Program-made: the position numbers and the translations under genes
Notes under the pieces: generated by a model
What the model was told of the DNA's origin: nothing
Databases searched by the model: none
Seen by the model: the letters and a program-made list of their open reading frames with translations, nothing else
DNA from: Aristolochia californica
Lineage: Eukaryota; Streptophyta; Magnoliopsida; Piperales; Aristolochiaceae
Direction: 5' to 3'
DNA: 64,000 nt
NCBI GenBank assembly: GCA_029961685.1
Contig: JARWKL010000015.1
Location: forward strand, 22,165,220 to 22,229,219
Part shown: piece after piece, positions 37,600 through 49,749 of the stretch
Numbering within the stretch: position 1 is the stretch's first letter
How the letters are laid out: the number at the start of each line of letters is the position of its first letter

Positions 37600-38464
37600 G
37601 TAATCAGGTAAATTTAGCAACTAGATTAAGAACTGGCCAGATCGCAAGCACAATTAAAGAGCATTGAAGCTGACAGGCAAGATAGTGATGAATGGATGAA
37701 CGGATGCTGGCCACCCTCTCTGAATTGTCCCAGAAGCTTGTGACTTTGAAGGTTAGGAGAGACGCCAACAAGTAACTGTTCAAGTGGGCATTCATTGCTC
37801 AAATGGAAGTGCAACAATCTCAAGGTAATCACTTCGATTCTGATGAGGAATTTGTATCTGGCAACCATTGTAAGTCCTACCATGTTGGCAAGACCCTACA
37901 CATCCCCCTTTAGAAACCCTCATGCCAGACCCAATAACTGCCTCCACTCTAGTACTCACACAACCCAAGCTAGCCCCTTCAGTAGTCCTCATACCACCCC
38001 AGCTTCTTCCTCACCAACCCTTACCCAATGCCAGCCAAAACCAAACCCATGCAAACCCTCACATTAACCCCGATACCCGCTTTCACACCAGCCAAGCATA
38101 ACCTTACTAGCCCTTCTGTTAGCTCCCATGTCAAGCCCTTCACCACCAAGCTTAGCTCCAACCTACCCCTTCACCTTTTAACCTGTCAATTCCCATAACT
38201 TTCACAACACCACTTTCTTTTGACCCCTCACCAGTAACCAATAGTAGCTTCCCATTTATCTACCCCCCATACTATGTCTGTCTCCAAGTTTTCCAACCAA
38301 CCCTCTGACAATGACAATGGTCTTCCAACAGCAACAAGGCATTGTAGCCAAAGAAGCTACTACATATTGCTGACATTGATCATGCTATCGGGCATGATGG
38401 AGGATGATGCATACAGCTATCATAGCTGAACCTTGAGGATAAGGTTCTCCAAGGAGGGGAGGAA
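37600..38464 (+). mobile_element. Ty3/gypsy-like 3' internal fragment
   Basis: The end reads LEDKVLQGGG-like (about 38431-38462) and is followed by a polypurine tract ggaggggaggaa (38453-38464). This is the usual close of gypsy-type pol before the 3' LTR. Upstream, around 37620-37830, a broken frame (SIEADRQDSDEWM, LATLSELSQKLVTLK) resembles a gag coiled-coil region, and 37870-38250 is Pro/Ser/Thr-rich. RT and integrase are absent, so it is deleted or non-autonomous. Confidence 0.5.
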
Positions 38465-38770
38465 TGTTAGCAACCCAATGTCAGTAGTAGTCGGCCTAAG
38501 GGCCATTTATTTATTTCATATGTAAGGATAGAATGGAGAATTTGGGTGTATGAGGATTAAGGGATATGAGATAGATAGTCAAGAGTGGTGTAGTCCAATA
38601 TGAATAGTCATAGATTAGGGTTAAAGAGTTGCAATCACTATTTAAGGTGTTGAAGTGGACATGTAAAGTACGCAGAAAAACTGAACACCCCCCCACCCCC
38701 CCACACACACACACACATTTTGGGTGTATAGTTTTCTTCTTGCATCCTTTAGGAAATCAGCATTCTCCGA
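38465..38770 (+). repeat. 3' LTR (partial) of gypsy-like element
   Basis: The LTR starts TGTTAGCAACCC directly after the polypurine tract. Its right end is unclear; a C-rich and (AC)n stretch lies at 38689-38716. No partner 5' LTR was found in the window. Confidence 0.45.
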
Positions 38771-39479
38771 TACTGATTTATCAGGAAAGAGTAAATCTAA
38801 ATTCAAACAAAAGGTCTCAAATTTCCCAAATCCAAATAAGCCCAAGAAAACCCTAGAAACTTCACAAAATTTGGAAAATTCAAGAAAAGTTCCAAACTTA
38901 CCACAAATTGGAAACTCCCAAGAATTCCTGAAAATTCTCAAATAATTCCAGAAAGTAACTTTTTCCCATGATTGATGAATTGACTGTTCCATGACCATAG
39001 TGAAGATAGAACTTTTGAAATTACCACAGCACCCCTTAAAGGTATTTCATAATGATTTACCCTAGGACAAGGAGGAATAGGCCGAATTAGAGGAGGTTTT
39101 AAGCCTGCATTCACAACTCTTAGTGAAACTTGATAACAACCTAGTTAGATCCACCCAGTTAAAGAGTAAAAAAGACTCAGATGTCATACTGAAACCAAAA
39201 GAAAGTATCTAACACAAACCAGCCAAACTCTCAACCCAAGTCCAATCAAGAGAGTAGACTTCAAAGCCAGCCCAAAAATCAACACCAATTATCTCCTATC
39301 AATCAAAGCCTGACCCCTTTCACAGACCACACTTCAAACTCCACATTGCAACCATCAGATATTTTTGAGAATAACGAGAAAGTCATTGCAAGAAGAAAGA
39401 TAAGAGTGTAGAAATAACAAAGGAGTACAACAGACTCCAACACAGCTGAAATTGTAGCTCAACATCGAAAAATCATAAA

Positions 39480-40430
39480 AAGTAAAAATACATAACCAGA
39501 ATGGTGCAACCCATTATCCAAGAACCAGCAACTTCAGTTGGTGTCCAGAGGGTCAGAATGACTTTTCATTGGATGTGAAAGAGAAACACCCAGCCTTGCC
39601 AAATTATCAGCCAAACTATTTGCACTCCCCTCACAGAAAGCTCCCATCGTAAAGATAAACAATGACAAAAATTCTTAATTTCATCTGAAAATGCCAAAAT
39701 CTCATAGGCTTGGTGCCTTATGAGAGCCATCTAACCACAACCGAATCACCCTCAACAACAAGAGGTAGATCAAAATGTTGCTTATAGACATTCAGCCCAA
39801 AGAGAAAAACCCAGAGTCTGCTTCCATATCGTGACACTCCCTGAAAGGAGCAGAATATACTCTCATGATCTGTCCTAGATAGTCAAGGAAAATTCCCCCC
39901 TCCTTTGGGGGCCTGATCTCCTTTTGAACTGTCGTCAAAGTTCAACTTTAACCAACCTTCCGGAGGGGGCTTCCATGGTATAACACAACTACTTCTAGAG
40001 CCGACAAAAGCAACAACTTCAGCCAGTGTGAACTCAAAACAGCAGAGAAAATTGCTGCAAAGAAGGCAACTTACTAACCCAGAATTGAAAATCATGAGCT
40101 CAGTAACACCTCCCACTGTACTGGCCTTATTTTCAAAGGATCTAACATTTCTTTCCTCCCAAAGGGCCCAAATAATGGCATAAAAGGCAGTCTACCAGTG
40201 CTCTTTCCCAGGCTTTAATAAAGACCTTCCAAAAACTTGCAGTACTAAGTCCGGAAAATAGCATCTGCCAAACATGAATAGCCTCTCCCCACAGGCAAAG
40301 AGCATGGCCCCACAAGTTCTTTCATCATTCCCTAAGAATCCATCACCACAATAGCAGTGCCGTGACTCCACCAAGAAACAAGGAACCAAGGACATAGAAA
40401 TGCCAAAAACCCAAAGACAAAAATTTCAGC
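39480..40430 (-). mobile_element. LINE 3' portion (zf-RVT end and RNase H), decayed
   Basis: The minus strand reads FYAIIWALWEERNVRSFENK near 40180, then PWKPPPEGWLKLNFDDSSKG near 39970, EGDSVVVRWLS near 39740 and EGSANSLADNLARLGVS near 39620. These are the junction after zf-RVT and the RNase H motifs of plant LINEs. Stops and frameshifts break it. No poly-A is evident at the left end. Confidence 0.75.
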
Positions 40431-40804
40431 AAAAAAACAGCTATTGTATTTGCATATGCTCAATGAAGAGCATACAAGCTCATCAGACAATAATGCTGGA
40501 CAGTAATACAAAGGCTGCCCACAACTCAAAGCTCATCAATATCCCCACAGAAATGCCTGATGTTGAGTAAGTCCAGACAGCCTAAAACCAAAAATTTCAC
40601 GGGCTGAAGTCTCCAAGTGAGAGAATGACACAGGAATATCGCCAACTGATATGAACACTAATGCTTCTTGTACAAATAAATGGAAGGAATTTGCATAGGT
40701 TCTTCGATTGCCTGAAGACATTACACAGTCAAACCCAGCAAATTACTAGCAAATGCAAGTTAAGTCAAGAAAACATCATCACTGATTGCCAATGAAAAAC
40801 ATGT

Positions 40805-42350
40805 CCAAGAGGTGCAAGGACTAGCATCCCAATGTAAAAGATCAGTAGTCAGTGAACTACTGGAAGCCAATCACATAAAACTGGTGTGCATCCAAGAAAC
40901 TAAATTCTCATTCATGTCAAATGCAATTGTATTGATTTTTGGTACAAGGCCAACCCCAGTTGGATTGCACTTGATGCTATGGGACCAACAGGTAGGAATT
41001 TCAGTTATCTAGGATGATTGTGTAGAGGAAATAAGAGGAAGTGAAAATGTATCAAATTGCAGCTCTTTTCCACTTGAGATAAAATGGGGCCAAGTGGGGA
41101 GCAGTCACTACTTATGGACCTACTCAAAGTAACTTTCAGCAAGATTTCTGGGCTAAACTCGGTACCACTCTGGCAAGATGGTCCATGTCGTGGCACAGAG
41201 GAGGTGACTTCAACAGAGTCCACATCAGCAGTGAAAGGTCAGACAAGGTATCATAATATCTTCAATGAGAAACTTTTCGAATTTCATAAATGACCACAGC
41301 TTAATTGATATTCCTTTGCTGGATCAAATTTTAAATGGTCCAATGAGCTTAGAACTCTGTCCCTATTGGCATTGAATTGAGTCCCAGCAGGCCAAGCTGG
41401 TTAGATCAGTTTCCTGATGGAGAAGTACATATCCTCCTTGCACCATATCAAACACAGCTCAATCCTTTTACAACCAATGCAAAATCCTGGGGTCCACCTC
41501 CTTTCAGGTAAGAAATTATGTGGCAATTTGAGGAGTCATTGCCCTCACTAAAGTAATAGAAGAATGAAATACAAGTTGAAGGCATGCCAGCATTAAATGT
41601 GCAACGATGCTCAAATATCTCAAGGGGGATAAAAGAATGGCACAAGGAGAAATACAGGAAAGTTGTTCTAAAATGTGGCAACCTCCCGAGCAGAATTCAA
41701 GCACTAACTCAATTAGAAGATACAAGCCTCTCACCATAACAGAAAACTTAACAAAGGACATCCTTAAGAAAAATTTTGAACATGCAACCTCACAAAAGAG
41801 ATTATCGGCTGCAAAGAGCTAAATTTTAATGGTTGAGAGAAGGAAATGGAAACAATTGTTTCACTTAATAGCCTCGGCCCATAGAAGAAACAATAAGATA
41901 TCACTAATCCAAGTCAATGGAGCCCTTACTTCCAGCAAAGAGGAAATCATCCATGCCTTTATTGTATATCTCTGTGACCCGTAGAGTGATGACATGCTAA
42001 AGTGGCCAAAAGAAAATAATTACAAGTAAAACACATCCCACCAAACATTGTTGCCGGAATCTCTTTCACCTTAGAAAAAGTAGCAGTCCTCAAAACAGAG
42101 CCATGCGATATAGAACCATGACTTGATGGTGTCACAAATGAGTTTTACAAGAACACTAAAAATATGCTGAAAGAGAACATTATGAGCATGTATGTTGATT
42201 CTTAACAGAATGGAATCCCTGCCAAGAGTACAGGCACCTCATTCGTAGCACTAATGCCACTAAGAGAAGGTGCAGTACTCCCAAATGAATTCCAACCAAT
42301 TAGCTAAATTTACCCATATAAACAGATTGCAACGAACATAGCAATCAGAT
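40805..42350 (+). mobile_element. LINE endonuclease and early RT fragment, decayed
   Basis: The plus strand has the APE-type endonuclease start (VVSELLEANHIKLVCIQETK, catalytic Glu in CIQETK at 40887-40904) and a VTTYGPTQSNFQQDFWAKLG-type segment near 41110-41160. HRGGDFNRV follows near 41200, and the pre-RT linker (LIASAHRRNNKI) and NEFQPIS near 42285-42300. It lies opposite in orientation to the LINE 3' portion on its left. It is multiply broken. Confidence 0.75.
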
Positions 42351-44689
42351 TCCATGTCATTAGTGAGAATCAAATTGTTTTTTTTTATTGGAAGGCTAAT
42401 TCTTAATTCAGTGCCAATGACATGTGAGCTAGTCCTTCTTTCTCTTCTTCCAGTAGTGTCTTCTTATTCCTCTATAAGTTCACTTGACTTATCTTATATT
42501 GTGATCCAACACAAAGTTCTCATCAAAATTTAGAACAATCCTTTTGCTCTCATATAAGAGTCATGAAAAGAACTGTCATCTCTTAAGCCAAATTCACTGC
42601 CATAGTTTGTCTAGGAACCCCCAAGATAGACATATTTGCGACTTTGAGGAATTACCCTGCAAATTCTGTTTTTCTTTCTTAATAAGGCAAACTTTTCTTC
42701 TTACATGTGAACCACTCCAATCTCTACCATCCCTTAGTCCCACTACCAATGCCTTCTCTGACCATCCTTGGACTTGATTTGCAACTTTCTACATTCAGTT
42801 TTATAGGTTTGAACTAAACCTATTTGTCATAGATAGGCAGAGCAACTTGTTTGTTTAAGAACATTGGTCACGATAGGCTTGGCTGGGTTGGAAGTACCAG
42901 TGAGAACAAAATATTGCCTTGTCCTCCAAATCAAACAAAGCCACCAGCACCTTTTTATCAAATGTTGTAGCACAACATCTAAGAAACGGATCCATTCTCT
43001 ATGCCCAGCTTGTTGATCATCATCAAGAAATCACATCCCACGAGCTTGGGTTGCAACTATAGGTTTCCGGTCTCCTATTGATGCCATAATTGCCTCCTTC
43101 CAGGATTATGTCTCCTCTTGGCTGCATGCCACCAGGCTTTCTAATTACCACATTCTCTTTTCATTCGCACTTCATGCTGATGCTATATTCCATTTTCCCA
43201 TTTTCGAATCTCCTTCCCCTAAATACTTTCTCCCACCAAATTTATAAGTTTGTTCATTGACTAGGGATCAACACAATTTGAAGCATGGTCAGCTCTATTT
43301 TGAAGTGAGTGGTCTCTACAGAGGTGGGTTGACTCGGCTAAAAAAGGAAGGTCGATTTAATTTTGAACAAGGTGGGCAGATTCAATTAAGAACGACTATT
43401 GCCTTAATAGGAAATTTGTCAGGAACCTGTCCTAATTTGAGAGAAAAAAACAGTGACAGAAAAGCTCAAAAGAGAAAAAAAACAGGTTTAGCACGTAGGC
43501 TTGTCCCTCCCCTTGTAATTTCTCAATTATATATTAGAAGTCTTACATTCATAAGGATCTGACAGGAATCCTACTCTAAGTCCTAATTTAACTCTAACTC
43601 TAACTCCTACTTCATTCTAACAGAAATCTTACAAAAATCATCCAAGTGAGCCCTTACTTCCTCTCCTAACTACTTAATTAACCTTTTAGTTACATTAAAG
43701 TAACCCATAGTTCCTAATTAAAATTATAAAAACTATTTTACCCTTAAAGTTTCTAACAGAATTAGAGACAACATTTTCTCAAAAAAGAATTAGAGCCAAC
43801 ATTGATTTGCAATTTTTATTGGCCCCATTTAATTCTTGCTTCCTCAAGCCCCATTCTTCCATTTCTTTTTCGTAAACCGCCCACAATCAACTTTTAATCA
43901 ACCGAGAATAAATTTTCTTAGGCTTCTCCAAGATGCTAGTACCACTAGCAACTCGAAACATCACAGCAAACCCCAAAAATATATCCACCCATTTTTCCTA
44001 AGGACAAACAACTTTGATATCAATTGATAGATTCTTGGACGATTACTCAGGAAACTAGATGTTTCTTAGTCAATTTTCAAATCTTTGGAGAGGGTTTTGG
44101 GATTGTTATAACTACCACTTCAGGAACACAACCTTCTTTTCTCCTCTCTTCCAAGGGCAACTTCTTAAACCCAAACTGGAAAAGAAGTTTAAGGTACCAG
44201 CTGTGATTTTAGGTGTCCCTCTGGTATATTATACCACTAAGGAAAAATCAGGGAAATTTACAATCTTGGGCACATATATTGATCTACAAAATAATATTCC
44301 AAAAAAATATATAACTAAAACGAAAGTTGCAATCAACTCTAAGGGCTCTAACACCCAAACATTTAGTGCCGAGAAGAAACATGGTCCAGCCACATCAGGG
44401 AAGTTCTAGAATAATCCTAAGCCTACAAATATGCACACCTACTAGAAAGACCACCAATGCAACAGCACTTTAAAACACGTCCCCATAAAAAGGCTCCTAA
44501 AACACCTAAAATAACCATAAATTAAGAAGGATCATTCTGCTCTGTAAGACCATAGATGCTCGGTAAAAATGTAATGCAGAAGAAATAAAAGTCCATGGTA
44601 AATAAATTGTAATGCTCATAGCGTTAGAAACAGGATTAAGAGCTCAAACAACAACACTCTACTTGTAATCAAGTCTAAAGATATAGAGT
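42351..44689. other. Repeat-like region without recognised genes
   Basis: A T-rich stretch lies at about 42380. A possible short LTR-like TGTCAGGAACC...GATCTGACA segment lies at 43416-43563. A 116-codon frame (44059-44409, plus) has no domain I know. The content looks like old transposon debris; I cannot classify it. Confidence 0.4.
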
Positions 44690-44950
44690 CATGCTCAGTG
44701 TTAGGAAACAAGTGTCAAGAACATTGCTGAAACTGGGGGTGTCGTGTTCAAAAGAGATTGGATACCCTATGCTGGGCTTCCCCCTTCCAGACCCCCTAGA
44801 ATCACTGTTTGGCACCCAGGATACCATCAAGCTGAACTTCAATGGAAGTCCACAGGGCAAACCGCGGCCCATTGGCAATGGGGGCATGTTTCATGACTCC
44901 CCTGGCCTGATTCTAACCACTTACTGTGGATCGCTTGTGATCATTGACCC
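44690..44950 (+). mobile_element. Older LINE RNase H fragment, left part (host of nested insertion)
   Basis: The plus strand reads TIKLNFNGSPQGKPRPIGNG and then GMFHDSPGLILTTYCGSL. This is the start of a LINE-type RNase H domain with its first catalytic Asp replaced by Asn (NFNG). It is interrupted at 44950 by the minus-strand LINE and resumes at 49454. Confidence 0.7.
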
Positions 44951-47900
44951 TTTTTTTTTTTTGAAAAAGAATGTACATATTAACAAAAAGAAATACAAAG
45001 AAACCGGGAGCAAATACCTATCAACAAGAGATTGAAAGGTTGCTCCTGATTTGGCAAGCACATCTGCCACCGAGTTAGCAGATCACCAAACACAAGAAAA
45101 TTGAGAAACAATTTCAAAAATTTCCCGAAGAGAATCCCAATGCCGCTATGGGGGGAGGACGCATTTTCACACCAACCAATAACCACCTTGGAGTCCCCCT
45201 CAATGCGAATTGGACCACTATAATTGTCTCGAAAAACGCAGAGCCCATTGAGAAAACCTTGGAGTTCAGCCGTTGTTGACTCAGAAATGCCTAACGGACC
45301 AGCATAAGATAGACACTGATTGCCTGAGGAATCTGAGATAACACCCCCAAAACCAGTCATTCCAAGATTACCAAGAGAAAAACCATCAAAATTTAACTTT
45401 AGGAAACCACGCTCTGGGGGGGTCCATTCTTGCATGACCGGGGTCTTGGTTCCACACAGCATCTTTGCAATGATGCTCCAGTTATCACGGATAGATGAAC
45501 CAGCAAAGGAGGAGAAAGGCTTCTTTGTAAGGAGCCATACAGAGATCTGACCTGACACACAATCAGCAACCCTTACCTCGAAATTACTTCTAGCATCAAA
45601 ACACATCTGGTTATGCTCATTCCAAAGTCCCCCACGGAATGAAACCGGTGCAATTGGATATCATAAGCTTTCCAAACCCAGGAAAGGGAGTACCAATGAG
45701 CATCTTGCTGAAAGAAATCAGATCCACTGACATACAGAATTGCAACCCCGTCTTACTGAGGATGGAAGTCCATACCTTCCACGAGAAAAAACATTGAAGC
45801 AAGACGTGATTGACTGATTCGACCTCAGAGTTGCAGAGAGGACTGAGAGGGTCAATAGTTGGGTGTCCTCTTCTTCTGAGCACATCTGTCGTGAGTATCT
45901 TTCCTTGGAAGGCCCTCCATACGAAAAAATTTATCTTTGGCGGGGCGTAGAGACACCATGAGAAGAAAATCTCATGATCCCTTTGGTTTGAATGCCAACC
46001 ATTGATAAAATTGTACGTAGAGGACACTGAGAAAAATCCGCTTTTATCAGGCCACCATATCATCTTGTCAGCAACTAAAGGCCTCAGTCTGCAGGATTGC
46101 AAAGATTCCATCATCCTACTTGCCTCCAGAGCCTCAGTATCAGAGAGACCCCTTCTAGGGTGAAAGTTCAAATCATTTCCTTCCAAAGCATCTGCAATCG
46201 ATATTTCCCATCGCAAAGATAGGAGGAGGTTCCTGAATGCTGACTGTAAAGGCTCTTGACCTGTCCACCAATCCTCCCAAAACTTTAAAGATCTACCGTT
46301 ACCAACATAGAATTTGACGACTGAAGAAAGCTTGGGGATAAGTAGATATAATGATCTCCAAATTGGAGATAAACTTCTCCAATTACCTCCTGAAGTCCAC
46401 CAAGGAGAAGGACAGCAAAGCTTACCAAATACCATTTCCTTCCAAAGCCATTTCAATAGCATGGCTTGGTTCATATCCTTCGATTTCCGAATCCCTAAAC
46501 CTCCCATTTTTTTGGCATGCAGACATCCTTCCATTTGACCAAATGATACTTAAAAGTATCACTCGATCCTCTCCATAGAAATCTTCTTTTTAGCCTATCC
46601 ATGGTATTACAAATCGAAACAGGGCAGGGCATAAAGGACAAAGCATAATTTGGGATGCCTACAATACAAGACTTCAAGAGAGTGAGTCTGCCAGCTTCGC
46701 TAAGAAATTTGCCCTTCCATGTTGCCTGACAAGTCTCCAAATTTTTCCACCACAAAATTCCATAGACTTTGGTTTATGCGGCCATTGAAGAGGGGAAGAC
46801 CAAGGTAGGTTGATGGGATGCTAGAGGTTTTACATCCAAAGATGTTCGCCAGCTCTTCTAGTAACACAGGGCTGACATTGAAACCCATAAGGGAAGTTTT
46901 TCCCCAATTAACCTTCTGCCCCGATGCAAGTTCAAATAGACCCAAGACAGCTTTGATCCTTTTAGCACCATTCATATTTTCGATCCCAAAAAATGATAGT
47001 ATCAGCCACTTATTGAAGAATGGGGATATTAAAAGCCTGTTGGGGGCTGATTGGGGGGAGCCACCCAAGGTTCACCGCCAAGTAAAACATAGAGGAGAGG
47101 AACTCCCCGATAATGTTGAAAAGAAGGGGAGAGTGCGGGTCTCCCTGTCTGATCCCCCTTGTCTCTTTGAAATAACCGCAAACAGAGCCATTAAGAATGA
47201 GAGAGTAGGAAGCCGAACCCACACAACTCTCGATCCAGAATCTCCATTTTGCGTTGAATCCCATTTTTTCCATAAGCTCATCTAGAAGAGTCCAATTAAC
47301 TTGATCGAAAACCTTTTCCAGATCAAGCTTGAGGGCAATTCTTGGCTCTTTGTTATCACCGAAATGATCAATGAGCTCATGTGCAGCCATTGTAGAGTCA
47401 AGAATTTCTCTCCCCTTGAGAAAAGCGCCTTGCCAGCGGTGGATGACGGTCGGGAGGAGGGCTTTTAGCCGATGTGCAATAATTCTTGCAATGATTTTGT
47501 ATGCACTAGTGACCAGGCTGATAGGTCGGAAATCCTCTGCCTTTTCAACATTGACCTTCTTCGGTATCAGTGTGATGAAAGATGTCCCAATGCTGTGAAA
47601 GGTGATAGCATTCCTAAAGAAACCATGCAGCATAGCGGAAATATCCTCTTTGAACCGTGGCCAAAAATTTTTTAGAAAATCTCCATTGAAGCCATCTAGG
47701 CCAACGGCCCTATCACTTTCCATTCCTAATATGGTATGCTCGATTTCAGCAGCAGAGAAAGGGAGCTCCAATAGGGAAGCGGCCGTTGGGGAGAGAAAGG
47801 AGAAGCTGATGTGTTGAACTTTTGGCCTATTTGAACATTCCTCTGAATATATATCTGTAAAAAACTGAATCAACACATTAGTTATCGAGGTCTAACACAA

Positions 47901-49442
47901 CGTTACTTCATTATTAATACATAGTGAGGTAAATCAGTTGGACCTCTTTCTTGTCGATGCGACGGCATGGAAGAACTTTGTATTCGCATTGCCTTCCTTT
48001 AGCCACTTAAATCTGGCTCTTTGCTTCCATGTAATTCTCTCTTGATACAAAATTTTATTAAAATCAGAGTTCAGAGAAATTCGGAATGAGAACTCAGTAG
48101 GGGATAAATACCTTTGTTCCTCCACCTAGTCCATGTCAGCAATCTGAGAGAGGAGAGTAGCCTTCATGGAAGCCAAAGAGGCACAACGACTAGTGGCCCA
48201 TTCCTTAAGTTTTCCTTTTAAAAATCGCAATTTTAAAGGAAAAACCCACTCTCTTCTGCCATAGCATGGACCTTCACCCCACCGACCATCAATAAGAGAT
48301 TCAAAATTTTCATCAGAGAGCCATGAGTTTTCAAACCGGAACAGAGAAGGCCCCCATTTCTCGAAGGAGGTGGAGAGTATGGTAGACCCATGATCAAAAC
48401 CCATCTTATTAAGCACCCTTCCAGAGACGTTACCAAAAAGTTGTAGCCAGTCTGGGCAAGCCAAAAACCGGTCCAATTTGAGAGGATAGGTTGTCGCTGG
48501 CTGTTAGACCAAGTATTACTTTTCTCGGAGAGTGAAATCTCATCAAGATTACACCCAACAATGAAATCCGAAAAACCCCACATTGAGGCAGATATATGAT
48601 TTGACGGGGGTTTCTTCTCATTGCACAGCCGGATGGCGTTAAAATCTCCTACAAATATTCAAGGGAGATTCCACAACCGATAGAGCTCCACAAGCTCATC
48701 CCAGAAAGATCTTCTCTCCCGATATCTAGTCGGGCCATAGACTCCACCTAAACACCATATACTGCCGGAGGAGTTATCTCAGAATTAGATTCCTAGAGAG
48801 AAAACGCCCTCAGTAATATTGATAGCATCCAAAATGGTAGAATCCCAGGCTACAAGTATACCACCGGAGTGACCAATGGCATTGACAGCCACCCACTTTA
48901 CTGAAGGACATGCCCACAACTCCCTGGCAATGGAGTCAGTCATCTCCTGACAGTTCGTCTCTTGGAGAATCACAATTGAAGGCTTACACTAGGAGAAGAA
49001 GCTTGAAATCCAAATGTGCTTCCGGACAATACCAATCCCTCTGACATTCCATGATAACAAGATCATTGGTTACCTCTTTTTTGTACTCCCGTAGCGGAGC
49101 TGTCCCCAAGCAGCTGCCCCTTATAAACTACTCCCATGAACCGCGCCATATTCATCATTTGTGGCCATGTTTCATCATCATACCTATGGCATTCAACTTG
49201 GAGTTCCTCCATGAGCCGGGATGACCGATCACTTGAAGGGGGGAGGAGGTTTTGTGACTTGGAGGGGGGGAGGAGGAGGGTGAGTCCTAGCCGGACTGGC
49301 TTCACCATGAAGGGTAACACTCTCCTGGCGATGTCGTCGTCTTTGGTATGTTGCTAGAACAAGGGGAGAAGTATAGTGCTTGGAAGTGGGGTTTTCGAGA
49401 GTAGACATTCTAGTTTCCAAGTTAGGGTGAGAAGCGGAGGTT
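44951..49442 (-). mobile_element. LINE (plant L1-type), 4.5 kb, nested in an older LINE, with exact TSD
   Basis: An exact 11-bp target copy ATCATTGACCC lies at 44940-44950 and 49443-49453. The 3' poly-A is the T run 44951-44962. On the minus strand the order is ORF1 remnant (about 49440-49060), endonuclease (49050-48240; ILQETN near 48965, FVGDFNAIR near 48640), and reverse transcriptase. The RT includes a 288-codon open piece at 47876-47010 with KLDLEKVFDQVNW and GIRQGDP. Then come RT connection (46755-46495), zf-RVT (about 45890-45800) and RNase H (45430-45190; LKLNFDGFSLGNLG, ELQGFLNGL, IEGDSKVVIGW). Stops and frameshifts separate the pieces and the catalytic FADD box near 47005 is lost. 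It is probably 5'-truncated in ORF1. Confidence 0.95.
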
Positions 49443-49453
49443 ATCATTGACCC

Positions 49454-49740
49454 TAACAAAGTGGAGATCAGGTTTGTCTTGATGGGTTGGAAGATTATCA
49501 GGAACACTTTCCCCCAGGCCCTCTGATGGTCGGAGGGAATTTCGCCTTAATAATCGGCTGATGCAAAACTAAGGGCAACCCCCCTTGGAGATTCAATTCC
49601 TTCTTCGATCAGATTATGGCCCTCTCCTCTAATTTGTCCACCTCATGGCATCATGATTTCAGATTAGCCAATCGGGGATGGGAACTTCTCTCCAACATGT
49701 TGTGAATGTCACCCCCTTTAGCCATTTGTAGTTGTTGTTT
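49454..49740 (+). mobile_element. Older LINE RNase H fragment, right part
   Basis: It continues the 44690-44950 frame after the insertion (NKVEIRFVLMGWKIIRN). After a frameshift it reads GNFALIIG, CKTKGNPPWRF and STSWHHDFRLANRGWELLSN, the RNase H end with its (N/D)xxLS motif. A short A-run near 49749 may be its tail. Confidence 0.7.
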
Positions 49741-49749
49741 CTGTTACTT

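Noticed and set aside
37157..37620. Possible MITE starting TAGGGGTGTAAAACG
   Set aside because: The right side offers only about 6 of 15 matching terminal bases and no clear target duplication.
43416..43563. TG...CA segment resembling a very short LTR
   Set aside because: No partner copy, primer site or polypurine tract; ends could be chance.
44059..44409. 116-codon frame without stops
   Set aside because: No recognised motif, no neighbouring exon, and it sits in repeat debris; kept only as unclassified sequence.
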